A stretch of DNA of 17,190 nt from Bacteroidaceae bacterium (lineage in GTDB: Bacteria > Bacteroidota > Bacteroidia > Bacteroidales > Bacteroidaceae). Shown in pieces: positions 7,869 to 14,404 of the stretch; position 1 is the stretch's first letter; every line of letters starts with the position of its first letter. The notes under the pieces are model-generated. The model had not been told where the DNA came from and ran no database searches. It saw nothing but the letters and a program-made list of their open reading frames with translations. Made by a program: the position numbers and the translations under genes. Location of the stretch: assembly GCA_017557475.1 (NCBI GenBank), contig JAFYYO010000027.1, positions 1 to 17,190 of the forward strand. Direction: 5' to 3'.

Positions 7869-7948
7869 CATAAAGCGTTATGATGCCAATCGTAACGTGT
7901 TATGATGACCGACATAACGTGTTATGATTGCCAACGTAACGTGTTACG
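7869..7948. repeat. Array C: four 14-nt quasi-palindromes, 22-nt period
   Basis: Units start at 7869, 7891, 7913 and 7935, an exact 22-nt period: CATAAAGCGTTATG, CGTAACGTGTTATG, CATAACGTGTTATG and CGTAACGTGTTACG. The last two are perfectly paired in their 6-nt arms although the arm sequences differ (CATAAC/GTTATG versus CGTAAC/GTTACG), which is compensatory change. Linkers are ATGCCAAT, ATGACCGA and ATTGCCAA. The bases GGCTAGTTGG at 7855-7864 match part of array A unit 1 and are in 22-nt phase with this array. It lies between convergent pckA and rsmD. Confidence 0.9.
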
Positions 7949-7977
7949 TTTGAGATAACTCCACAGGACATACAAAA

Positions 7978-8023
7978 AGAGGGTGCATCTCTTCGCTAAT
8001 CAAGGCGAGAAGATGCACCCTCT
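7978..8023 (-). terminator. Hairpin terminator of the rsmD operon
   Basis: A 19-nt arm (7978-7996) pairs with 8005-8023 with two mismatches around an 8-nt loop; its core is AGAGGGTGCATCT with AGATGCACCCTCT. On the - strand it is followed by TCTTTTTGT, a U-rich tract suited to the rsmD transcript. It can also form in pckA read-through RNA, although the bases after it on the + strand are only AT-rich. The interval 7723-8068 holds only repeats and this hairpin; no gene was seen. Confidence 0.75.
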
Positions 8024-8068
8024 ATATTATATATAAATGTTCGCGCGTACGAGATTAAAGACGTTTGC

Positions 8069-8602
8069 TTACTGGAAGAATGAGAAGTTCACGCTCCCAT
8101 AGCTGCGATGCTCGACGAAGCGTGGATGCTGGGAGAAGTCGTTCGTCTTGCCGTGTTCCAACACGAAAAGGCCACCCTCCTTGAGGAGATTGCGACTCAG
8201 GATGATGTCAGGCAGTTCGGGTATCTGCGGCAAAGCGTATGGCGGATCTGCAAAGATGAAGTCGAACTGCTCGCGACATTTGGCCACGAATTGAAGGGCA
8301 TCGCCTCGGATGGGCAGAGCCGCCGTATCCTGAAGCTTGTCGAGATACTGCTTGATGAGTCTGTGGTGACGGCCTTCGAGCTCCACACTGATGACACGAC
8401 CGCAGCCTCGACTGACGAGTTCAAGCGTAATGCTGCCCGTTCCAGAGAAGAGATCGAGAGCCGACGGCGCTTCGTCGAAGTCGATATAAGCCTGCAGAAC
8501 ATTGAAGAGATTCTCCTTCGCAAAGTCCGTAGTCGGGCGTGCAGAGAAGCTACGCGGCACCTCGAAGTGTCTGCCTTTGTATTTGCCTGTAATGATTCTC
8601 AT
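8069..8602 (-). CDS. rsmD: 16S rRNA (guanine(966)-N(2))-methyltransferase RsmD
   Basis: A 177-residue SAM-dependent methyltransferase that modifies G966 of 16S rRNA during 30S assembly. Motifs are the N-terminal MRIITGKYKGR and ARPTTDFAKENLFN, typical of RsmD, the SAM loop DLFSGTGS (residues 50-57), the acidic SVELE following beta-2, and the catalytic DPPY (residues 119-122). Length is normal. Its ATG overlaps the stop of the DUF3822-like gene by 4 nt, indicating translational coupling. It is the last gene of a three-gene - strand cluster ending at the 7978-8023 hairpin. Confidence 0.95.
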   Translation of the reverse strand: MRIITGKYKGRHFEVPRSFSARPTTDFAKENLFNVLQAYIDFDEAPSALDLFSGTGSITLELVSRGCGRVISVELEGRHHRLIKQYLDKLQDTAALPIRGDALQFVAKCREQFDFIFADPPYALPQIPELPDIILSRNLLKEGGLFVLEHGKTNDFSQHPRFVEHRSYGSVNFSFFQ

Positions 8603-9336
8603 TCCACGTTGAGGAGATACTCGCTTAAAGTCGTTCGCAAAGCCTTGGATGCACCTTCCAGATGGCAGGCGTCCTTCTGAGCATGAAGGTCGAGCGCCTT
8701 CCAGATTCCCAGCAAAAGGAAGGTTCGGTCATTGTCGTTGTCTGCCGTCTGAGAACATGTATATTGCAATTTATTGCGGTGAAAGACGGCAACAAAGAGT
8801 CGCTTGTCGTCGAAACTGACGTAGGCATCGCGCTGCTCAACTTCTTCTGGAGCAGAGCGTTTCCCTCGCAAGTCTGCGAAATGCTCCAGTTGTTGAGCAT
8901 CAGTACAACAGACTCTCACATCGGGATAGCATTCCTGAACGGCGCGCAAGATATCCTGGTCGAGACGGAATATCATGACTGCTTCGAGCGAAGAGAGTAT
9001 CTGGTACTGCATGTCGGCCACGCTTGCCTGCTGACTGGGGAAGCTAAGTCGGTAGAAAGCAAGCAGGTCGCCCTTGTTGAAGTGCTCGAGAGGGACGATG
9101 GTTGTCTGTGTGTCAGCCACGAGTTCGACGCCCTGGAAGCGATAGTCCATCAGGTAAGGTTTCTGCAAAGCCTGCCTTAGGACGTCCACCGAAACTGCCT
9201 GTTCGGATACAGGGAAACGGTCTGTCTGTACCACAGACCCGTCGAGCGTGTTAAGTACAGAAAAAGAAAATCCATCCGCACTGAGGCGGATGGATAGTCT
9301 ATAGCCAGTAAGAGACTTATTCCCAGTTGCCAGCAT
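8599..9336 (-). CDS. DUF3822-family protein
   Basis: A conserved Bacteroidetes protein of unknown function. I assign DUF3822 from the general look (TGYRLSIRLSADGFSFSVLN start, repeated beta-strand pattern) and from its position immediately before rsmD, where such genes are commonly found; no family signature was tested. The fold may be ASKHA/actin-like, which is only inference. The ATG at 9336 (MLATGNKSL, 245 residues) overlaps the upstream gene by 20 nt; an in-frame ATG at 9366 would overlap by 50 nt and is less likely. No signal peptide or transmembrane segment is visible. It overlaps rsmD by 4 nt. Confidence 0.75.
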   Translation of the reverse strand: MLATGNKSLTGYRLSIRLSADGFSFSVLNTLDGSVVQTDRFPVSEQAVSVDVLRQALQKPYLMDYRFQGVELVADTQTTIVPLEHFNKGDLLAFYRLSFPSQQASVADMQYQILSSLEAVMIFRLDQDILRAVQECYPDVRVCCTDAQQLEHFADLRGKRSAPEEVEQRDAYVSFDDKRLFVAVFHRNKLQYTCSQTADNDNDRTFLLLGIWKALDLHAQKDACHLEGASKALRTTLSEYLLNVE

Positions 9337-10006
9337 TGTTGTTCCAGTTGTTGCCGGCGTCGCCAATCCTCAGGCCTGGATAAGCACCCTTTGCATTTGC
9401 CTCTTCGTTACGATTGTAGATGAGACGCTTGCCAGCCTTACCCATTCCCTTAAGGAAGCTGCTGTCGGGAGCGTTACACTCCATAACCTGGATGATTGTA
9501 CCAGAGCGTGTGGTGTTGGGACAAGCAATGATCTCGAAGGTGTCACCCCCTGAGAAGGGGATGTAACGCAAGGAGTCAGCCTCGAAGCCCTCGTAGTTGT
9601 AGAGAGAGTCCTGCAGCGAAACCCAGATGGTATCGCGGCGGAAGTTCTGCAATCCGTTAGCTGCGATAGCAGCCTGGTCACCGCCGTTGACGATAGCGGC
9701 TGCTTTGCTTTCGGTCAGACCTTTGTTCATCTGCTCCTCTGTGAGCACGCCTTGCTTCATGACGACAGGCAGTTTGCCTTCCTTCACGAACTTGATAAGC
9801 TCGGACCAATCTGAGCAATAGACACCGTCGTGCTGAGCCTTGTATGCTTCCTCTGCACTGCGTATCTCCATAAGACGCGCCTTTACCACATTCTCTCTGT
9901 CGGCGACTTTTGCGTCGAAATCCTCAGTATCGCGAATACTACGCCAGCAAATGAAGAGTAAACCGACGACGCAGATACCTAAAATAAGATTTATTACCTT
10001 TTTCAT
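9317..10006 (-). CDS. Single-TM pseudopilin-like hypothetical protein
   Basis: I do not recognise a named family. From the ATG at 10006 (MKKVINLILG) it has 229 residues. One N-terminal transmembrane helix spans about residues 3-20, followed by a charged helix containing RLMEIRSAEEAYKAQHDGVY, which resembles the alpha-helix and start of the globular domain of pseudopilins. A variable domain and an Asn/Gly-rich tail (GDAGNNWNNNAGNWE) follow. There is no prepilin cleavage motif of the classical kind. The open frame extends to 10039, but the TACATTTG box at 10049-10042 favours 10006. It is the first gene of the cluster with the DUF3822-like gene and rsmD and overlaps the former. A membrane-anchored periplasmic protein is likely; the role is unknown. 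Confidence 0.75.
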   Translation of the reverse strand: MKKVINLILGICVVGLLFICWRSIRDTEDFDAKVADRENVVKARLMEIRSAEEAYKAQHDGVYCSDWSELIKFVKEGKLPVVMKQGVLTEEQMNKGLTESKAAAIVNGGDQAAIAANGLQNFRRDTIWVSLQDSLYNYEGFEADSLRYIPFSGGDTFEIIACPNTTRSGTIIQVMECNAPDSSFLKGMGKAGKRLIYNRNEEANAKGAYPGLRIGDAGNNWNNNAGNWE

Positions 10007-10041
10007 ACGATATATGTAATTTATTTTGTAAATTCGCATCG

Positions 10042-10049
10042 CAAATGTA
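10042..10049 (-). promoter_or_regulatory. Putative -7 box for the pseudopilin-like/DUF3822/rsmD cluster
   Basis: TACATTTG on the - strand matches TAnnTTTG and lies 36 nt before the ATG at 10006. No TTG is present at the -33 distance. The region is shared with the divergent RecD-like helicase, for which I see no clear promoter box. Confidence 0.45.
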
Positions 10050-10098
10050 AAAATAATTCTTCATATAACCACGAAAAAGGGCTTTTTTTTATAAAAGA

Positions 10099-11547
10099 AT
10101 GGCAATAAGTGATGATTTAGGTGCCCTAATCAGGGAGAACTTCGACCATAATCCGACGAAAGAGCAGGAAAAAGCTATCTTTATGCTGTCCGACTTCCTG
10201 CTTTCAAGAGAGCGTGATTCGGTTTTTCTCCTCAAAGGGTATGCCGGTACGGGCAAAACCTCGCTCCTGGCAGCCTTGGTGCGGACAATGCAACAACTCA
10301 GTCAACGCGTCATGTTGCTTGCCCCGACTGGCCGAGCAGCAAAGGTTTTGTCGTCCTACGCAGGTGCCCCAGCATACACGATTCACAGGAAGATTTACCG
10401 GCAGAAGTCAATCACGGACATGGACATCTTTCAGAACGACGTCAATCTTCAGAAGGATACTTTGTTCATCGTGGACGAAGCGTCGATGATCGCGAACGAT
10501 GCCCACGACAATACTGTCTTTGGAAGTGGTCGTCTGCTCGACGATTTGATGCACTACGTCTATTCATGCGAGGGCTGCCGACTCGTACTTGTAGGCGATA
10601 CGGCCCAGCTTCCGCCAGTCGGCGAGGAAGAGAGTCCGGCCTTGAGCCGCACGATGCTCGAGGGTTATGGAATGGTAGTGATGGAACTCCAACTGACTCA
10701 AGTGGTTCGACAACTCGAGGAGTCGGGCATCCTTTGGAACGCCACGATGCTTCGAAGCCTCATCCAAAACGACGAGATGTTCGAGTTCCCCAAGCTCAAA
10801 GGCAAGAGTTTTCCTGACATCAAAGCACTTCCCGGCAACGAACTCATCGAGGCGCTCGAACAGAGTTACCGTAATCATGGAACCGACGGAACAATTGTCG
10901 TGACCAGAAGCAACAAGCGAGCCAACATATATAATAATGGTATAAGGACTCGCATCCTCGACCATGAAGAGGAGCTATCGAGCGGAGACTTGATTATGGT
11001 GGCGAAGAATAACTACTATTGGACAGAACGAGAACAGGCCGCAAACGGCGTGAATCCCGACTCGATGTCCTTTATCGCAAACGGCGACGTAGCCGTTGTT
11101 CGTCGACTTCGCAACGAGAGATCGTTCTACGGATTTCGCTTCATCGATGCGACCATCGAGTTCCCCGACTACGATAACCAAGAGATGGAGGTCACCGTTC
11201 TGCTCGATACCCTTCAAAGCGAAGCCCCTGCCCTCACCCGTCAGCAGCAGGAAGCCCTCTTCCAAGGCGTTTGGGAGGACTATCCCGAGTTGACCAACAA
11301 GCGAGATCGCATGAAGGCGCTGCGTCAGGACCCTTATTACAATGCCCTTCAAATCAAGTACGCTTATGCCGTCACCTGTCATAAGGCTCAAGGCGGGCAA
11401 TGGGAGCACGTCTATATCGACCAGGGATACATCACCGAGGAAATGCTTACGCCAGACTACTTCCGCTGGCTCTACACCGCCATTACCCGCGCAACAGAGC
11501 AAGTCTATCTCGTCAACTGGCCCGATGCAGCATTGAGCGATGCCTGA
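10099..11547 (+). CDS. RecD-like ATP-dependent DNA helicase
   Basis: A 482-residue superfamily 1 helicase of the RecD/AAA_30 type, expected to unwind DNA 5' to 3'. Motifs in order: Walker A GYAGTGKT (K53), LLAPTGRAAKVLS (Ia), TLFIVDEASMI (Walker B), VLVGDTAQLPPVG (III), and the C-terminal UvrD_C_2 signatures YAVTCHKAQGGQWEHV (V) and WLYTAITRATEQVYLV (VI). It is shorter than RecD2 because it lacks a long N-terminal helix-hairpin-helix region; no recB or recC partner is seen. Small stand-alone RecD-like helicases of this type occur widely in Bacteroidetes, and the biological role is not established. It starts at the ATG at 10099 after a T8 run, and ends 44 nt before array D. Confidence 0.93.
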   Translation: MAISDDLGALIRENFDHNPTKEQEKAIFMLSDFLLSRERDSVFLLKGYAGTGKTSLLAALVRTMQQLSQRVMLLAPTGRAAKVLSSYAGAPAYTIHRKIYRQKSITDMDIFQNDVNLQKDTLFIVDEASMIANDAHDNTVFGSGRLLDDLMHYVYSCEGCRLVLVGDTAQLPPVGEEESPALSRTMLEGYGMVVMELQLTQVVRQLEESGILWNATMLRSLIQNDEMFEFPKLKGKSFPDIKALPGNELIEALEQSYRNHGTDGTIVVTRSNKRANIYNNGIRTRILDHEEELSSGDLIMVAKNNYYWTEREQAANGVNPDSMSFIANGDVAVVRRLRNERSFYGFRFIDATIEFPDYDNQEMEVTVLLDTLQSEAPALTRQQQEALFQGVWEDYPELTNKRDRMKALRQDPYYNALQIKYAYAVTCHKAQGGQWEHVYIDQGYITEEMLTPDYFRWLYTAITRATEQVYLVNWPDAALSDA

Positions 11548-11590
11548 TCAGCCTGGATTCATTTTCCAATTCTGCGCGTCACATTCTTGA

Positions 11591-11668
11591 AACGCAGCTT
11601 GCGTTCCTACAAACGCAACTTGCATTTCTACAATCACAGCCTGCGTTCCTACAAACGCAAGCTGCATT
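11591..11668. repeat. Array D: four 15-nt quasi-palindromes, 21-nt period
   Basis: Units start at 11591, 11612, 11633 and 11654, an exact 21-nt period. The units are AACGCAGCTTGCGTT, AACGCAACTTGCATT, ATCACAGCCTGCGTT and AACGCAAGCTGCATT; the last has the inverted centre and runs into TTTTAAG. Linkers are CCTACA, TCTACA and CCTACA. The sequence family, unit number, period, inverted last unit and ATTCTT left flank all match array B. It lies after the RecD-like helicase and about 57 nt before the rfb promoter box. Confidence 0.92.
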
Positions 11669-11724
11669 TTAAGAAATAAGGCAAAAAAAACTGCTAATAT
11701 GGCGGGTTCCTTACTTTTTTTTAC

Positions 11725-11732
11725 TACCTTTG
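11725..11732 (+). promoter_or_regulatory. Putative -7 box for the rfb operon
   Basis: TACCTTTG matches TAnnTTTG. A start near 11739 gives a leader of about 20 nt before the rfbD ATG at 11760. No TTG lies at the -33 distance; the upstream sequence is a T-rich run. A GGAG at 11755-11758 ends 1 nt before the ATG, too close for a normal Shine-Dalgarno site. Confidence 0.55.
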
Positions 11733-11759
11733 TATGCGGAATATAGTATTAAAAGGAGC

Positions 11760-12683
11760 ATGACTATCCTCGTCACAGGAGCAAACGGACAGTTGGGCAA
11801 CGAGATGCGCATCGTGGCTAAAGACTCGGCGGACCGTTACATCTTCACGGATGTGACTGAGCAAGAGGGCGTTGAGACCACGTTTCTCGACATCACAGAC
11901 CTCGAAGCCATCCGTGCCATGGTCAAAGAGAATGATGTGCAAGCCATCGTGAACTGCGCCGCTTGGACAAACGTCGATGCAGCCGAGGCTCCCGAGTATC
12001 GTGCTCTCGTCGAGAAACTCAATGCCACAGCCCCTGAGAACTTGGCTAAGGCGATGAAGGTAGTAGGCGGTTGGCTCGTGCAGATATCGACCGACTATGT
12101 GTTCGGCAAGGAGCCATACAACACACCTTGCCGACCCGACCAGCAGGGCACGCCGACTGGCGTCTATGGGGAGACGAAGAAATTAGGTGAGGAGAAGATC
12201 AAAGAAGTTTTCGCCAACTCGACAGACTCGAAAGGCGGCTTCGTCATCATCCGCACTGCTTGGCTCTACAGCGAATACGGCAAGAACTTCTGCAAGACGA
12301 TGCTCAACCTCACAGCCACCAAGCCACAGCTCAACGTAGTCTTCGATCAGTGCGGCACTCCGACGTATGCCCTCGACCTTGCAAAAGCGATTCAAGTCAT
12401 CCTCTCGAAGCCCGTCCAAGGCATCTACCACTTCTCCAACGAAGGCGTTTGCTCGTGGTACGACTTCACACAAATGATTGCGCGAATCGCCGGACACAAG
12501 GATTGCGACATCCGCCCCTGCTATTCCTCGGAGTTCCCAAGTCCCGTGAAGCGTCCCGCCTACTCCGTGCTCGACAAGCGCAGCATTCGCGAAACCTTCG
12601 GCATCGAGGTTCCGTATTGGGTCGATTCGCTCGAAACCTGCATTGCCAACATTAAGAAACAACAGGCAAATGGAAGTAATTAA
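11760..12683 (+). CDS. rfbD: dTDP-4-dehydrorhamnose reductase
   Basis: The last step of dTDP-L-rhamnose synthesis, reducing dTDP-4-dehydro-L-rhamnose with NAD(P)H. The ATG at 11760 gives MTILVTGANGQLG and 307 residues; an upstream in-frame TTG at 11730 falls in the promoter and is rejected. It is an extended short-chain dehydrogenase: the cofactor loop is G7xxG10xxG13, the strand ends in NCAAWTNVDAAE, QISTDYVF carries the Ser/Thr-Asp pair (S110-Y113), and the catalytic YxxxK is Y136/K140 in VYGETKKLGE. The end overlaps rfbC by 14 nt. It is first in the rfbD-rfbC-rfbB order; rfbA is not in the window. The product feeds rhamnose-containing surface polysaccharide. Confidence 0.96.
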   Translation: MTILVTGANGQLGNEMRIVAKDSADRYIFTDVTEQEGVETTFLDITDLEAIRAMVKENDVQAIVNCAAWTNVDAAEAPEYRALVEKLNATAPENLAKAMKVVGGWLVQISTDYVFGKEPYNTPCRPDQQGTPTGVYGETKKLGEEKIKEVFANSTDSKGGFVIIRTAWLYSEYGKNFCKTMLNLTATKPQLNVVFDQCGTPTYALDLAKAIQVILSKPVQGIYHFSNEGVCSWYDFTQMIARIAGHKDCDIRPCYSSEFPSPVKRPAYSVLDKRSIRETFGIEVPYWVDSLETCIANIKKQQANGSN

Positions 12684-13230
12684 GACCGCCATCGAAGGCG
12701 CACTCATCATAGAACCACGCATCTTCAAGGATGCTCGCGGGTACTTCTTCGAATCGTTCTCGCAAAGAGAGTTCGAAGAGAAAGTCGGTCCCATCAACTT
12801 CGTGCAGGACAATGAAAGCATGTCCTCTTATGGAGTGATGCGAGGACTGCACTTCCAGCGCCCACCTTACACGCAGAGTAAACTGGTTCGATGCGTGAAA
12901 GGAGCCGTTCTCGATGTGGCCGTCGATATCCGCAAAGGTTCGCCCACCTACGGCAAGCACGTTGCCGTCGAACTCACAGAAGACAATCACAGGCAGTTCT
13001 TCATCTCGAAAGGCTTCGCTCATGGCTTTGCCGTGCTGAGCGAGACAGCCATCTTCCAGTACAAGTGCGATGAGTTCTATCATCCCGAAGCAGACGACGG
13101 CATCAGCATCCTTGATTCCTCCCTCGGCATCGACTGGCGCATCCCAACAGAGAAAGCAATCCTGAGCGAAAAGGACACAAGACACGTTAACCTCAAGGAC
13201 TTTGAAAGTCCGTTCGAAATAAACAAATAA
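12670..13230 (+). CDS. rfbC: dTDP-4-dehydrorhamnose 3,5-epimerase
   Basis: Epimerises dTDP-4-dehydro-6-deoxy-D-glucose at C3 and C5 to give the substrate of RfbD. It has 186 residues and a cupin fold. Signatures are RGLHFQ with catalytic base H61, SKLVRC, VLDVAVDIRKGSPTYG, ISKGFAHGFAVLSE, and YKCDEFYHPEADDGI, which supplies the conserved Tyr region. The start MEVIKTAIEGALIIEP at 12670 lies 14 nt inside rfbD; an open-frame extension to 12643 has no family support. The rfbB ATG follows the stop after 2 nt, so the three genes form one tightly packed operon. Confidence 0.97.
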   Translation: MEVIKTAIEGALIIEPRIFKDARGYFFESFSQREFEEKVGPINFVQDNESMSSYGVMRGLHFQRPPYTQSKLVRCVKGAVLDVAVDIRKGSPTYGKHVAVELTEDNHRQFFISKGFAHGFAVLSETAIFQYKCDEFYHPEADDGISILDSSLGIDWRIPTEKAILSEKDTRHVNLKDFESPFEINK

Positions 13231-13232
13231 CT

Positions 13233-14369
13233 ATGAAACTTAACATCGTCATAACTGGTGGAGCCGGTTTTATCGGCAGTCACGTAGTACGCCTCTTCGT
13301 CAATAAGTACCCAGAGTATAAGATCATCAACCTCGACAAGTTGACCTATGCAGGCAACCTCGCGAACCTGAAGGACATCGAGGGCAAGCCCAACTACAAG
13401 TTCGTCAGGATGGACATCTGCGACTTTGACGCCTTCTACCAACTGATGCGAGACGAGAAGATTGACGGCATCATCCACCTCGCAGCAGAGAGTCATGTGG
13501 ATCGCAGCATTAAAGATCCGTTTACCTTTGCTCGCACGAATGTGATGGGAACACTCTCCCTCCTCCAAGCAGCCAAACTCTATTGGGAAAGCCTGCCAGA
13601 GAGGTACGAAGGCAAACGCTTCTATCACATCTCGACAGACGAGGTGTATGGGGCGCTCGAAATGACCAATCCCGAAGGCATCAAGCCGCCTTTCACCACG
13701 ACGGCAAGCAGTACGGAGCATCATTTGGCATATGGTAAGGACTTCTTCTACGAGACCACAAAGTACAATCCGCACAGTCCGTACTCTGCCTCGAAAGCCT
13801 CCAGCGACCACTTCGTCCGCGCTTTCCACGACACATACGGCATGCCGACGATTGTGACGAACTGCTCCAACAACTATGGACCTTACCAGTTCCCGGAGAA
13901 ACTGATACCCCTCTTCATCAACAACATACGCCATCGCAAGCCGCTTCCCGTCTATGGAAAGGGCGAAAACGTGCGCGACTGGCTCTACGTCGAAGACCAC
14001 GCCCGTGCCATCGACACCATCTTCCACAAGGGAACGATTGCCGAGACGTACAACATCGGCGGCTTCAACGAGTGGAAGAACATCGACATCATCAAGACGG
14101 TCATCAATACAGTGGACCGCTTGCTGGGTCGTCCAGAAGGAGCCGACTTCGACCTCATCACCTATGTCACAGACAGACTTGGTCACGACGCTCGCTATGC
14201 CATCGACTCCACCAAGCTGCAGAAGGAACTTGGATGGGAGCCGTCGCTCCAGTTCGAAGAGGGCATCGAGAAGACAGTCAAGTGGTACCTCGACAATCAG
14301 GCCTGGATGGACAACGTCACATCAGGCGACTACCAGAAATACTACGAGGACATGTACAAGAATAGATAA
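13233..14369 (+). CDS. rfbB: dTDP-glucose 4,6-dehydratase
   Basis: Converts dTDP-glucose to dTDP-4-dehydro-6-deoxy-glucose with bound NAD. It has 378 residues and is an extended SDR. The NAD loop GGAGFIG is at residues 9-15, AAESHVDRSI is diagnostic of the family, the catalytic TDE triplet is T135-D136-E137, and the YxxxK pair is Y184/K188 in PYSASKASSDH. NNYGPYQFPEKLIPL and RDWLYVEDHARA bind the nucleotide sugar. It is somewhat longer than the usual 350-360 residues because of an insertion around residues 145-170 (TNPEGIKPPF to TTKYN), a form I associate with Bacteroidetes. It lies 2 nt after rfbC and 35 nt before the barrel protein gene. Confidence 0.97.
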   Translation: MKLNIVITGGAGFIGSHVVRLFVNKYPEYKIINLDKLTYAGNLANLKDIEGKPNYKFVRMDICDFDAFYQLMRDEKIDGIIHLAAESHVDRSIKDPFTFARTNVMGTLSLLQAAKLYWESLPERYEGKRFYHISTDEVYGALEMTNPEGIKPPFTTTASSTEHHLAYGKDFFYETTKYNPHSPYSASKASSDHFVRAFHDTYGMPTIVTNCSNNYGPYQFPEKLIPLFINNIRHRKPLPVYGKGENVRDWLYVEDHARAIDTIFHKGTIAETYNIGGFNEWKNIDIIKTVINTVDRLLGRPEGADFDLITYVTDRLGHDARYAIDSTKLQKELGWEPSLQFEEGIEKTVKWYLDNQAWMDNVTSGDYQKYYEDMYKNR

Positions 14370-14404
14370 GTCGAACAAACAAGTTAAACACATATCATCT
14401 TCTT

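Noticed and set aside
7652..7915. 87-codon - strand frame with repeated RASDLQPLVASQK segments
   Set aside because: The repetition comes from the 66-nt DNA repeats, which are anchored in the pckA coding end; no start context or domain supports a protein.
11730..11759. TTG start of rfbD at 11730
   Set aside because: It overlaps the TACCTTTG box; family proteins begin at the MTILVTGANGQLG ATG.
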